Translations under genes and position numbers: made by a program
In this document: positions 52,075 through 62,138 of the stretch, piece by piece
Numbering within the stretch: the first letter of the stretch is position 1
Layout of the letters: every line of letters begins with the position of its first letter
Source of the DNA: Paracoccaceae bacterium
GTDB taxonomy: Bacteria > Pseudomonadota > Alphaproteobacteria > Rhodobacterales > Rhodobacteraceae
Assembly (NCBI GenBank): GCA_014872815.1
Contig: WKFK01000014.1
Location: forward strand, 1-64,000
DNA length: 64,000 nt
Direction of reading: 5' to 3'
The notes under the pieces: model-generated
What the model saw: the letters and a program-made list of their open reading frames with translations, nothing else
What the model was told of the DNA's origin: nothing
Databases searched by the model: none

Positions 52075-53811
52075 TTAGTTAGAGCTCCAGCGGGCAACCA
52101 GATCGTCGTAGTTGACGGTCTCACCCTGTGGCTTTTCGTTGTCCAGCTTTGCCTTTGCGCCGCCGTTGGCAAACCACCACTCTGCGTCTTTCTCTTCGTT
52201 CAGACGTGGGCCACAGCCGCCATAGACATTCTGAGCTTCGTCTGCGCGCTGCATACGGGCCATGGTGATGTCCATTTCTTCGGCCAGACGGTCCATCGCT
52301 TCCTGCGGTGTGAAGGCACCGGAGTTCACGTCACCGATCTGCTGCCACCAGATTTGGGCCAGCTTCGGATAGTCCGGCACGTTGATGCCGGTTGGGGACC
52401 ATGCCACACGATCAGGCGAGCGGTAGAATTCCACCAGACCACCCAGTTTTGGGGCGCGCTCAGTGAAGCTTTCGTGGTTCACAGAGCTGTCACGGATGAA
52501 GGTCAGACCCACGTGGGATTTCTTCACGTCAACCGTTTTGGAGGTCACGAACTGAGCGTAGAGCCATGCGGCCTGCGCGCGGTCCGATGGGGTGGACTTC
52601 AGGAAGGTCCAGGAGCCTACGTCCTGATAGCCAACCTTCTGACCTTCTTCCCAGTATGGGCCGTGTGGGCTAGGTGCCATACGCCACAGTGGGTTGCCGT
52701 CGGCGTCCACGGTGTTGTTGCCTTCAGACTGTGGCTTCACCATGTCTGCGGTAAAGGCGGTGTACCAGAAGATTTGCTGGGCCACGTTGCCTTGTGCCAG
52801 AGCTGGCAGCGACTGGTAGAAGTCATAAGACGCCGCGCCGGGAGGGGCGTAGTTGCGCAGCCATTCGTCCCATTTGCGGATCGCGTAGACCGCGGCTGGA
52901 CCGTTGGCAGCACCACCGCGGGTGACAGATGCGCCAGCCGGGTTACAGGAGCCTTCTTCCATGCGGATGCCCCATTCGTCGATGGGCACACCGTTTGGTT
53001 CGCCCTTGGAGCCTGCGCCCGCCATGGAGAGCCATGCATCAGTCATACGCCAGCCAAGGTCAGGGGCGCGTTTGCCGTAGTCCATGTGGCCGTAGATGTC
53101 GATGCCGTCGATGGTTTTCACGTCTTTGGAGAAGAACTCAGCGATGTCTTCATAGGCGGACCAGTTTACAGGCACGCCAAGGTCATAGCCGTATTTGGCT
53201 TTGAAGGCCTCTTGCAGGTCTTCGCGGTCAAACCAGTCTTTGCGGAACCAGTAGAGGTTTGCGAACTGCTGGTCTGGCAGCTGGTACAGATCACCGTCCG
53301 GGCCGGTGGTGAACTGGGTGCCCATGAAGTCATCCAGATCCAGGGTCGGCGAGGTGGTGGCGGACCATTCGCCTGCCATCATGTCGGTCAGGTTGTAGGC
53401 CAACTGCAGACGGGAGTGGGTGCCGATCAGGTCGGAGTCGTTGACGTAGCCGTCATAGAGATTCCGCTTGGTCTGCATCTGCGTCTGCACCGCCTGAACC
53501 ACTTCGCCTTCGCCGAGGATCTGGTGGTTGACCTTGATGCCAGTGATTTCTTCAAAGGCCTTGGTCAGAACTTCGGCCTCATAGCCGTGGGTCGGAATGC
53601 CTTCCGACAGCACGTTGATTTCCATGCCCGCATAGGGCTGTGCAGCGGAGATGAACCACTGCATTTCGCTCATCTGCTCGTCTTTGGACAGCGAAGACGG
53701 CTGGAACTCTGCGTCGATCCAGCGCTTGGCTGCCGCTTCGTCGGCGTAAAGCGATTGTGTACCCGCAATCACGGCAGACGCCGCAACGGCGGAGATAAGA
53801 TACTTCCGCAT
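52075..53811 (-). CDS. glpV: Glycerol ABC transporter substrate-binding protein (GlpV-like)
   Basis: 578 aa from the ATG at 53809-53811 with GAGGAC upstream. Sec signal MRKYLISAVAASAVIAGTQSLYA. Family 1 binding-protein fold of unusual length, with EITGIKVNHQILGEGEVVQAVQ early and GGAANGPAAVYAIRKWDEWL later, as in GlpV. First gene of the operon. Its promoter region contains a 14-bp palindrome. Confidence 0.85.
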   Translation of the reverse strand: MRKYLISAVAASAVIAGTQSLYADEAAAKRWIDAEFQPSSLSKDEQMSEMQWFISAAQPYAGMEINVLSEGIPTHGYEAEVLTKAFEEITGIKVNHQILGEGEVVQAVQTQMQTKRNLYDGYVNDSDLIGTHSRLQLAYNLTDMMAGEWSATTSPTLDLDDFMGTQFTTGPDGDLYQLPDQQFANLYWFRKDWFDREDLQEAFKAKYGYDLGVPVNWSAYEDIAEFFSKDVKTIDGIDIYGHMDYGKRAPDLGWRMTDAWLSMAGAGSKGEPNGVPIDEWGIRMEEGSCNPAGASVTRGGAANGPAAVYAIRKWDEWLRNYAPPGAASYDFYQSLPALAQGNVAQQIFWYTAFTADMVKPQSEGNNTVDADGNPLWRMAPSPHGPYWEEGQKVGYQDVGSWTFLKSTPSDRAQAAWLYAQFVTSKTVDVKKSHVGLTFIRDSSVNHESFTERAPKLGGLVEFYRSPDRVAWSPTGINVPDYPKLAQIWWQQIGDVNSGAFTPQEAMDRLAEEMDITMARMQRADEAQNVYGGCGPRLNEEKDAEWWFANGGAKAKLDNEKPQGETVNYDDLVARWSSN

Positions 53812-54250
53812 CTTGTCCTCCCAATGTTTGTAGACCAGCCCGAGGGCCGGATGCCTAAAGGTGTCAAATGCGCTTTTTTCAGTCAACTAATAAATTAGTA
53901 GATTGAATATTTCGCGATGATGTTCGTGTCTAACTCATTGCAAAGTAGTGTGAAATTTAAAATGATTACTTTGCGGAAAAGCCCAGATTTCACAAAAGTG
54001 ACGTAGAATTTTCGATTCTGTCAATGTTCGTAATATTCGAAATTGCGCGCAAATGTGCGGGCGCGGGCTTGCGTCAGGGGTGGTGTTCTGCCCGCTCAGA
54101 GGGAACGGCACCGCGTGTATTGTCTCAAAAATGGAAACAGTTCGTCGAAAATTTTTGTTAACTGCTGCACAGTTTTGGCGCTAGGCTGAACCCACTGGCA
54201 CTATCCCCGACTACTTTTTGAGCTTTTGAAGATTCCTAAGGGAGCGGTTT
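53812..54250. promoter_or_regulatory. Divergent control region of glpV and the large RTX gene
   Basis: 439 bp, AT-rich. ACTAAT-AA-ATTAGT (53886-53899) is a perfect inverted repeat 75 bp upstream of the glpV start and could bind a repressor. GGGAG at 54240-54244 is the ribosome site of the RTX gene. No gene seen. Confidence 0.5.
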
Positions 54251-57200
54251 ATGCTGTTTTTAACTGTGTTGTTGCCACTATTGGCGGGCATGGCGGTTGT
54301 TAGTCTGGACGGGTCTTCCGGTGGTACGGAAGATGAGACGGACAGCCCGACGCCTGAAACCAGTGACGATCCAGTAAGTGATGATCCAGTATCTGACGAT
54401 GTCCCAGTCGCGGAGGATGATACGCCAACGGGAGACACTCCAGTCTCAGAGGTCGCAGGGGAGCTGATTGTTGGCACCGAGGGCGACGACACGCTTTTGG
54501 GCACAGAAGGCGGTGACACCATCGAAGGCGGGGCGGGAGAAGACCGTTTGGATGGGGGTGACGGCGACGACCTGATCGACGGTGAGGCTGGCAATGATGT
54601 CATCTTTGGTCGTCATGGGGTGGATGTACTCAACGGTAATGATGGCGATGACCTGATCAAGGGAGGGAAGGGCAACGATTTCCTGTTTGGGGATGCAGGA
54701 GATGACACGCTGATTGGCTCTCCAGGCGTTGATGTCCTCGTCGCGGGAAGTGGCGCAGACTATTTGCGGGGTGACCAAGGGGATGATGTCTTACTGGCGC
54801 TGGATGATTTGTCGTTGGAAAGCGCGCCGGACACGTTGCTGGGCGGCCTTGGCAACGACCGGCTTGTCGGGGATGACGGGGATGTGTTGACAGGTGGGGA
54901 AGGCGTGTCCCGTTTCGGAGTGGTGGTTGGTGGCGGTGCCCCCGTGACCATCACTGATTTCCAGCTTTTCCATCCACCGGGTTCTGAACTGGCGACAGAT
55001 CTTTTGTCTTTGTTGGATGAAAATGGCGATCTGATCCCAAGCTATGAGATATTGGCGAACGGCGGTCGGCTTGAAGACAGTGCGGACGGCAGCGGGGTCA
55101 ACCTTTTTTACAACGATCAATTGGTGGTGATCATAGAAGGTTATGAGGCGCAGGATTTCCGCGCGGACTCCAATTGGCTTGGCAACTTTTCACCGGAACT
55201 GACGGGGCGTTTGGATGGCAATGATCTGCTGACTGGTGATGCCGGGGGCGCTGTGCGCAATGACGACATGAATGGGGGGATTGGGGACGATACCCTGATC
55301 GGTGGTCTGGGTGCGGATACTTTGGACGGCGATGCCGGTGATGACGTGATCAACACGGTCGACAGTGTCGCCAGCCCAGATGGGCAGGATATTGCGCTGG
55401 GCGGTGCCGGGAATGATCAGTTCATTGCGGACTCAGGCGACAGTCTGGCGGGGCAGGAGGGGCGTGATGCCTTCGATATATATGTGCCCACAGATGACGG
55501 CATGGCACCGGTTGAAATCTATGGCTACGAGTTTTCGACGGAAAACCAAGAGGTGGAGTTCCTTACGCTTCTGGGGCCGGACGGCACGCCCTTGAGTGCG
55601 GAGGACGTGGCAGAGAACCTTGTGATTTATCAGGATGAGAACGGCACTGACGCAATCCTGGAGTATGACGGCCGCATGATGGCTGTGATGCACGGTATTG
55701 ATGCCGACCTGATCCTGGATCAGACTCTGTGGATCGGAAACTTCAACCCATCGCCAACCACTTCATTGGAGCCAACAAGCGGTGGTAGCGATGCTACGCC
55801 GATATCCATGACGCTGCAGAGTTCTTCGGGCACAGGGATGGTGGTGTCTCAAGAAATGTTTGGTGCCAACGCGGTGTTCAGTGTGAACACGGATATGGGC
55901 GTGCCGCTTGAGAACTATGTTGAAGGCGCACGGGCGCTTGATGTTGCGAACTTCCGCTTCCCGGCAGGTCAGGGCGACTCGTTGGATGGGGAGAATGAGG
56001 GCATCGACTGGCTCAATGTGATTGAGTTGGAAGAAAACGAAAACGGCGAGATGGTCTTGCGCGAAGAGGTGCGCAACGCGTTGGATGCGGCGATTGCCGC
56101 CCATGATACGGGCAACGATGTGAAGGTCACGATGGTGATCGCGACCAAGCTCTATTCCATTGAGGAGTACGAAGCCAAGTATGATGATATCGCCCGTTTT
56201 GCCGAGATCATGGTCACGGATTATGCGGATCAGGTTGAGGCGATCGAGATTGGCAACGAGTATTGGGCGATTGGAGAGACCGCCTATGGCACCAAAGCTG
56301 ATATTGCAGCGCGGGCCTTGGCGGAAGGCATGGAGCGGGCTGGCGTGTCCGAGGACGATCAGCCGAGCATCATCGTTCAGATGGCGACGCCGAATGACGG
56401 TAGTGAGTATCACACCTCAGTAGATGATCGCCCCTTTGGCGAGCGCAGGGATGATGCCAACCAGCACATTATTGACCTGCTGTCTCAGGAAGCGCGTGAT
56501 GCAATCGATGGCGTGGTGGAGCATTACTACTACCGCCGCGACTATGATGAGTTCACCGGCGATGGCAATGAGCAGGGCTTTATTCCAAATGACTACGCCA
56601 TTTGGGAGGCGAACTTTGACAAAGAGCTCGACTTGCATATCACCGAATGGAACATCCGGACGACCAACCTGGAGCAAAACGGTATTCGCTCTGCCGGTAT
56701 TCTGCCTGAGATGATGGAGTATATGGTCAGCTGGGGCGCGGATGCGGCGCATGGATGGCCTGTCGTGCATAACACCACTTCGATGCTGGCCGGTACACGC
56801 TCCGATATGCCGATCCTTAATGAGGATGGCTGGGTGGTGAACTCCGTACGTGGCGCGACATTTGATGTGATGTCGTCCGAGTTGGTTGGTATGCAACTGC
56901 TGGAGACCACCTTCTCCAATGATGATGGGCGTATGGAGATACAAGCCTATCAAGAGGATGGGAAAGTTGTTGTGCAGGTGGCCTCTCGCACAGGGGAAGC
57001 TGTGGATCTGGATCTGGATTTGTCGAGTTTGGTCTCTGGGTTTGAAAACGCCTATGGGGTGAAGGTGGGGTATGATCGTTCTGCGGATAGCTCTGACGGG
57101 GTGTACCGTGATGACGGCGAATACATACAGGCCGAGAGCACCATCATTGATGGGGAACCCTACTACTTCAACGAATATGACGTGCGAGCGACTGTGACCG

Positions 57201-57949
57201 ATGTGGCCGTAGATAGCGCGGATGTGAACTTGTCGCTGAACCCCTACGAAATGGTGCAGCTGGTCTTTGAGTTTGGAGAAACACCGCCACCACCCGCAGA
57301 AGAGGGGCGGCAAATCGTTGGCACGTCTGGGGATGACGAGATCGTGACCGAAGGGGGGAACGACTCCATTCTCGGGATAGAAGGCAACGACAACATCATC
57401 GCGAATGGTGGCTTTGACACTGTGCGTGGGGGGGAAGGAAATGACCGTATCGAAGGGGGCAAGCAGGACGACTTCATCTATGGGGATGAAGGGGATGATG
57501 CTCTTTACGGTCACGCGGGCGATGACAGTCTGAAGGCGGGGGAAGGAAACGACAGTCTCTCCGGGAACCAAGGGGCGGACACGCTTCTTGGTAAGGAGGG
57601 CAATGACTTGCTCCGTGGCGGAGATGACAATGACACCATGAATGGTGGACAGGGCAATGACACGCTTAAAGGGGGCTCTGGACGTGATACCCTGACCGGG
57701 TACAATGGGGCGGATACCTTTGCTTTTGAGCTTGAGGACATGATGGATGGGGATATCATCACCGACTTCGAGCCAGGCAAAGATGTGATCTCACTGGATT
57801 ATGACGACATCACTTCAATAGACGACTTGACCATTTCCCAAGTGGAGCAAGGCATTGTGATTTATGTTGGGGATTATGGCGGGATGTTGTTGCAAGGCGA
57901 ACTGACGGTGGCGCAGGTGGCGGACCCGCGCAATTTCCTCTTTACCTGA
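54251..57949 (+). CDS. Large RTX protein with clan GH-A-like glycosidase domain (copy 3)
   Basis: 1232 aa. Hydrophobic N-terminus (MLFLTVLLPLLAGMAVVSLDG), acidic linker with PVSDD repeats, a first RTX block (about 75-210), a middle part with RTX-like pieces (about 320-400) and hydrophobic beta segments, then the glycosidase-like domain: MFGANAVFSVN (536-546), FRFPAGQGD (568-576), putative acid/base E670 in IEIGNEYW, DGVVEHYYY (753-761) and putative nucleophile E799 in LHITEW. The 129-residue spacing of the two glutamates is the same as in the 41663-44038 protein. A second RTX block follows near 1050-1170. Ribosome site GGGAG. It has an extra N-terminal RTX half compared with its paralogues. 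Confidence 0.8.
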   Translation: MLFLTVLLPLLAGMAVVSLDGSSGGTEDETDSPTPETSDDPVSDDPVSDDVPVAEDDTPTGDTPVSEVAGELIVGTEGDDTLLGTEGGDTIEGGAGEDRLDGGDGDDLIDGEAGNDVIFGRHGVDVLNGNDGDDLIKGGKGNDFLFGDAGDDTLIGSPGVDVLVAGSGADYLRGDQGDDVLLALDDLSLESAPDTLLGGLGNDRLVGDDGDVLTGGEGVSRFGVVVGGGAPVTITDFQLFHPPGSELATDLLSLLDENGDLIPSYEILANGGRLEDSADGSGVNLFYNDQLVVIIEGYEAQDFRADSNWLGNFSPELTGRLDGNDLLTGDAGGAVRNDDMNGGIGDDTLIGGLGADTLDGDAGDDVINTVDSVASPDGQDIALGGAGNDQFIADSGDSLAGQEGRDAFDIYVPTDDGMAPVEIYGYEFSTENQEVEFLTLLGPDGTPLSAEDVAENLVIYQDENGTDAILEYDGRMMAVMHGIDADLILDQTLWIGNFNPSPTTSLEPTSGGSDATPISMTLQSSSGTGMVVSQEMFGANAVFSVNTDMGVPLENYVEGARALDVANFRFPAGQGDSLDGENEGIDWLNVIELEENENGEMVLREEVRNALDAAIAAHDTGNDVKVTMVIATKLYSIEEYEAKYDDIARFAEIMVTDYADQVEAIEIGNEYWAIGETAYGTKADIAARALAEGMERAGVSEDDQPSIIVQMATPNDGSEYHTSVDDRPFGERRDDANQHIIDLLSQEARDAIDGVVEHYYYRRDYDEFTGDGNEQGFIPNDYAIWEANFDKELDLHITEWNIRTTNLEQNGIRSAGILPEMMEYMVSWGADAAHGWPVVHNTTSMLAGTRSDMPILNEDGWVVNSVRGATFDVMSSELVGMQLLETTFSNDDGRMEIQAYQEDGKVVVQVASRTGEAVDLDLDLSSLVSGFENAYGVKVGYDRSADSSDGVYRDDGEYIQAESTIIDGEPYYFNEYDVRATVTDVAVDSADVNLSLNPYEMVQLVFEFGETPPPPAEEGRQIVGTSGDDEIVTEGGNDSILGIEGNDNIIANGGFDTVRGGEGNDRIEGGKQDDFIYGDEGDDALYGHAGDDSLKAGEGNDSLSGNQGADTLLGKEGNDLLRGGDDNDTMNGGQGNDTLKGGSGRDTLTGYNGADTFAFELEDMMDGDIITDFEPGKDVISLDYDDITSIDDLTISQVEQGIVIYVGDYGGMLLQGELTVAQVADPRNFLFT

Positions 57950-58040
57950 CAGGTGTGTGAGGCGGCTTTCAAGTTGTAAATGACAGCGCTAAACACTTGT
58001 GAGGCCGCCCTACAAGGGGCAGCGCTGACAAGGAGCGATC

Positions 58041-58739
58041 ATGTCATATCTGTTTCCTCCCACCGAGGTGTTTGGACTTCCTGTAGCTGGCGAAACCGCA
58101 ACCTACCCGGTGCGTCGCATCTTTTGTGTCGGGCGCAACTATGTTGCGCATGCGGCGGAGATGGGCGGCGAAGTTGACCGAGAGGCGCCGTGGTATTTCA
58201 CCAAGTCCGTGGCCCATGCGGTTATGAGTGGCGCGGAGCTGCCGTACCCCTCTGGCACAGCGAACTATCACCATGAGATGGAATTGGCCTTTGCGCTGGG
58301 CGCGGACGTGTTTGAAGCCACTGAGCCGGAAGCTGCAGAGGCGATCTATGCCTATGGCTGTGCCTTGGATATGACGCGGCGCGATCGCCAGCAGGATGGC
58401 AAGGACAATCGGCGGCCCTGGTCGCTGGGCAAAGATGTGGAAGGCTCGGCCGTGTTTGCCGAGATGACCCGAGCCAAGGATTTTGGTGCTTTGGCGGCGC
58501 AACGCATTGCGCTGGGCGTGAATGGGGACAGGCGACAGGACGGGCGTCTGAGCGATATGGTGTGGTCTCCGGTCGAGATCGTGATGCACCTGTCGAAGTT
58601 CTATCACTTGGGGCCCGGTGATGTTGTGATGACTGGCACGCCGTCTGGAGTGGGGCCGGTGGTTGCCGGGGACGAAATTATTGGCACAATTGATGGGCTT
58701 GCACCGGTGAAACTGGCGTTGATGGTTACAAAAAGCTGA
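58041..58739 (+). CDS. Fumarylacetoacetate hydrolase (FAH)-family protein
   Basis: 232 aa, full length for the short FAH class. RRIFCVGRNYVAHAAEMG is the start of the FAH domain; metal-binding acids lie in HHEMELAFALG and YGCALDMTRRD, and TGTPSGVGPV is the family C-terminal motif. Such enzymes hydrolyse or decarboxylate 2-oxo acids or split maleylpyruvate-type compounds. Ribosome site AGGAG. It precedes the dehalogenase gene by 66 nt on the same strand, so a joint role in aromatic degradation is possible. Confidence 0.88.
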   Translation: MSYLFPPTEVFGLPVAGETATYPVRRIFCVGRNYVAHAAEMGGEVDREAPWYFTKSVAHAVMSGAELPYPSGTANYHHEMELAFALGADVFEATEPEAAEAIYAYGCALDMTRRDRQQDGKDNRRPWSLGKDVEGSAVFAEMTRAKDFGALAAQRIALGVNGDRRQDGRLSDMVWSPVEIVMHLSKFYHLGPGDVVMTGTPSGVGPVVAGDEIIGTIDGLAPVKLALMVTKS

Positions 58740-58805
58740 CGTACTGAACGTGTTAAGAACTGCCGCGTCGGGGATGGCGCAGGCAGGCAAGCGCGAAGGA
58801 ACAGC

Positions 58806-61800
58806 ATGGGACTTAAGTTTTTCTCCGACAAGGCGCGGCCGGTTCACCTTGGCCCGTACCCATTGGAACGACTGAAGCGGCAGGACACTGCTGCCTGGCG
58901 GAATGTGCCAGATGACCCTGTGTTGACCTTCCATCGTCCAGAGCGGCCTGAAAGCATCGTAAACGCCATGGGTGAGTTTCAGGCGATGATGGATGCGCTG
59001 CGCGACGGGATGGTGAACGGGGTGCAATCCGACATTCCCAGCGATCCCGTGGAGCGGGCCAACCACCTGAAGTCCTTTGGCTATTTCAACGATGCCTCGA
59101 TGGTGGGGGTTGGGCCGCTGACGGATGCGGCGCGGTTGGATGTGCCGCGGCGCAACCCGGATATCGACCGGCTGGCCGAGGCGCTGCGCACGCGCCAGAT
59201 CAAATCGCTGGCGGCGGGGATCGACCTGATCATGGCCGATCTTAAGGATTCTATGGAGATGCCGCCGAGCTCGATTGACGGCCACAAACATGCGCTGGTA
59301 TTTTTGATTGAACACCACCGGGATCCGGAGCGGGGCGAGCCGGGCAGTGACTGGATTTTGGACGCGCAGGACCATCGGGCCTGTTTGCGGGCCACCGAAG
59401 TGGCGGTGGTTATTGCCAATTATATCAGGCTGTTGGGCTTCGGCGCCAAGGCGCATACGGCGACGTCGTCAGATGTTGATCTGGGCAAAGTGGCGCTGTC
59501 GGCGGGGCTGGTGTCTTGTGAAGACGGCACGCTGGTGGCGCCGTGGTTGGGCACGCGGTATGGCTTGGCGGTGATCACCACCGACATGGAGCTGGCGCAT
59601 GATGGCGCGTTGGCACCAATGGCGGAACAGCCTTGGTTCAAGACGCAAGGGCCAGCGTGGTGGCTGGGCAAAGGCTTTGCCAAATCGGCGATGAACCAGG
59701 ACCCGTACCGCAACCGGGACTATGTAAAAGGCGCGCAACCGTTTGAGCGCCTGAAGCGGGTGGAGACACCGACCACCTACATTGACGAGGCCAATGTGGC
59801 GCGGGTGCCCAAGCGCGCGGATATGTTTGCGCGGGTGCAGTTTGGCGACATGGGCAAGTCGTTACAGGATGCGGCCAAAGGCGGCTACTACGTGCGTAAA
59901 GCCGCGCCAAGCATGGCGCAGCGGCGCGCCTTGGGGGCCTTCGTACTGTTGCAGGATGGCGCGAGCGCTGAGGTTAAAAAGTCAACGGATTCAGAGCGTA
60001 ACGCGGCGAACTTGAAAGCGACAACGTATTTCCTCGGCGTGGATGCGGTGGGCTTGAGCCGTTGTCCGGAGTGGGCGTGGTACAGCCATGATGCCACCGG
60101 CACGCCCATCAATCCGATACATGACAATGCGATCAGCATGATTGTGGATCAGGGCTATGAAACCATGGAAGGCGCCAGCGGGGATGACTGGATCAGCGTG
60201 GCGCAGTCGATGCGGGCCTATTTGCGGTTTTCGTTGCTGGGCGGGGTGATCGCGCAGCAGATCCGCAATCTGGGCTATAAGGCCAAAGCGCATACGGTGA
60301 TGGACGGTGAGGTGCTGCAGCCGCCGCTGTTGTTGTTGTCGGGATTGGGCGAGGTCAGCCGGATTGGGGAAGTGATCCTGAACCCCTATCTGGGGCCGCG
60401 GTTGAAGTCCGGGGTGGTGACCACGGATATGCCGATGGATCACGATCAACCGATTGATTTTGGGCTGCAAGACTTCTGTGAGAACTGCAACAAATGTGCG
60501 CGGGAATGCCCGTCTGGCGCAATCACAGCGGGTCCAAAGTTGATGTTCAACGGCTATGAGATCTGGAAGTCGGACAGCCAGAAGTGTGCGACTTACCGGA
60601 TTTCGACGCCGGGGGGCTCGATGTGCGGTCGGTGCATGAAAACCTGCCCGTGGAACCTTGAGGGTCTGTTTGCCGAGGCGCCGTTCCGCTGGGCGGCGAG
60701 CAATTTCCCGAGCCTTGCAAAGCCTTTGGCTAAGCTGGACGATGCGGTCGGCAATGGCGGGCTTAACGACACTAAGAAATGGTGGTGGGACATTGAGCTG
60801 GAGGAAGATGGGGCCTATCGACCGACGCAGCATCCGCTCAACCGTCGGGATTTGCAGAAAGATCTGGACCTGAAATACGAGGACCAGACGTTGGCGGTCT
60901 ATCCGGCGGCGCTGGCCCCACATCCGTGGCCCTATCCGTTCCCGATGGATCGGGAGGCGGGGATTCAGGCCTACGAATCAATGGTTTCTGCGGATGAGTA
61001 TAAGGCGCGTGTGGCCTCCGGCGATGACAGTGTGATCGATCGGTATGTGGTGCCGGATGCAGAGGATGCGCCGGTGTTGCAGGTGCAGATTTCGCATGTG
61101 GAACCGATGACGGCGGATGTGACCAAGTATGAATTCCAGACCTTGGACGGCACGCCGTTGCCAGAATGGACGGCAGGTGGGCATTTGGATGTGCTCGTTG
61201 CGCCGGAATTTTTGCGTCAGTACAGCATGTCTGGAGATCCTAAAGATCGGTCAAAGTATCAGATCGGTGTGTTGCGTGAAGACGAAGGGCGGGGCGGAAG
61301 TGCTTTCCTACACAGGATTTTCCGAGAAGGGCGCAAGGTGTTTGTGTCCAAGCCGATCAACCATTTTGAGCTGGTCGAGGACGCCTCAAAGAGCTTCCTG
61401 ATGGGCGGCGGGATCGGGATTACGCCGATGATCGCCTTTGCCCACCGCCTGCATGATCTGGGCAGGGATTTTGCGTTGCATTATTCGGCAAGCCGCGAAG
61501 ACGGGGCCGGATATGTCAATGATCTCAAGGCGATGCCTTGGGCGGACAAGGTGGTGTTCCACTTCTCCGACAAAGGCACACGGGCGGATTTGGATGCGGT
61601 GCTGAGTGGCTATCAAGAGGGGTGGCATGTCTACACCTGTGGGCCCGATCGCTTCATGGATGGTGTGATGGCCGCAGCAGAGCGCCAGGGCTTCCCGGAA
61701 GAGGCGCGGCATTTGGAGTATTTCAATGTGCCGGAGCAGCCGGAGTATGAGAACTTCGCGTTCACATTACGACTTAAGGACGGGCGGGAACTGATTGTTC

Positions 61801-62018
61801 CCGAAGATAAAATTGCCACTGACGTCTTGCTTGAGAATGGTGTGCATATTGATGTGAAATGTGCCGACGGGATTTGTGGTGTTTGCAAATGCGGGCTTGT
61901 CTCTGGTGAGGTGGAACACCGCGATTTTGTGCTGTCCAACAAGCAGCGCGAGACCTCTGTGATCCTCTGTCAGAGCCGCGCGAAAGAGGCCGGCGGGGTG
62001 ATTGAAATCGACCTGTAG
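58806..62018 (+). CDS. Self-sufficient reductive dehalogenase: corrinoid/2x4Fe-4S dehalogenase fused to flavin/2Fe-2S reductase
   Basis: 1070 aa, no signal peptide. Residues about 180-290 and 460-555 are two related corrinoid-fold repeats (AKAHTATSSDVDL and AKAHTVMDGEVL in equivalent places), the first probably vestigial. Two 4Fe-4S motifs: C558, C561, C564, C568 and C594, C607, C610, C614. From about 755: a ferredoxin-reductase module with flavin motif RQYSMSGDP, nucleotide motif GGGIGITPM and a C-terminal plant-type 2Fe-2S cluster (C1019, C1024, C1027, C1055). This is the layout of catabolic, oxygen-tolerant RdhA enzymes (BhbA type) that remove halogen from halogenated phenols using NAD(P)H. 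No membrane anchor protein gene is adjacent, as expected for the cytoplasmic class. Ribosome site GAAGGA. Confidence 0.9.
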   Translation: MGLKFFSDKARPVHLGPYPLERLKRQDTAAWRNVPDDPVLTFHRPERPESIVNAMGEFQAMMDALRDGMVNGVQSDIPSDPVERANHLKSFGYFNDASMVGVGPLTDAARLDVPRRNPDIDRLAEALRTRQIKSLAAGIDLIMADLKDSMEMPPSSIDGHKHALVFLIEHHRDPERGEPGSDWILDAQDHRACLRATEVAVVIANYIRLLGFGAKAHTATSSDVDLGKVALSAGLVSCEDGTLVAPWLGTRYGLAVITTDMELAHDGALAPMAEQPWFKTQGPAWWLGKGFAKSAMNQDPYRNRDYVKGAQPFERLKRVETPTTYIDEANVARVPKRADMFARVQFGDMGKSLQDAAKGGYYVRKAAPSMAQRRALGAFVLLQDGASAEVKKSTDSERNAANLKATTYFLGVDAVGLSRCPEWAWYSHDATGTPINPIHDNAISMIVDQGYETMEGASGDDWISVAQSMRAYLRFSLLGGVIAQQIRNLGYKAKAHTVMDGEVLQPPLLLLSGLGEVSRIGEVILNPYLGPRLKSGVVTTDMPMDHDQPIDFGLQDFCENCNKCARECPSGAITAGPKLMFNGYEIWKSDSQKCATYRISTPGGSMCGRCMKTCPWNLEGLFAEAPFRWAASNFPSLAKPLAKLDDAVGNGGLNDTKKWWWDIELEEDGAYRPTQHPLNRRDLQKDLDLKYEDQTLAVYPAALAPHPWPYPFPMDREAGIQAYESMVSADEYKARVASGDDSVIDRYVVPDAEDAPVLQVQISHVEPMTADVTKYEFQTLDGTPLPEWTAGGHLDVLVAPEFLRQYSMSGDPKDRSKYQIGVLREDEGRGGSAFLHRIFREGRKVFVSKPINHFELVEDASKSFLMGGGIGITPMIAFAHRLHDLGRDFALHYSASREDGAGYVNDLKAMPWADKVVFHFSDKGTRADLDAVLSGYQEGWHVYTCGPDRFMDGVMAAAERQGFPEEARHLEYFNVPEQPEYENFAFTLRLKDGRELIVPEDKIATDVLLENGVHIDVKCADGICGVCKCGLVSGEVEHRDFVLSNKQRETSVILCQSRAKEAGGVIEIDL

Positions 62019-62055
62019 GGCGGTGCATTAACCGGCGAGGATACCGGCGTTTGGA

Positions 62056-62100
62056 ACGTCGGTATTACGTCGGTATCGCGTCTGTTTTGCGGAGGTGCGC
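62056..62100 (+). repeat. 45-bp dispersed repeat, copy 2
   Basis: Matches 46567-46611 at 43 of 45 positions, same orientation, here 38 bp after the stop of the dehalogenase gene. Same internal tandem ACGTCGGTAT units. Confidence 0.85.
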
Positions 62101-62138
62101 TTTTTTGAGCGCTATGGGTTAACGCGCGCGTGCGTCTC

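Noticed and set aside
52354-53898. A 514-codon plus frame over glpV
   Set aside because: Antisense shadow of the binding-protein gene, with no start signals and composition typical of a shadow frame.
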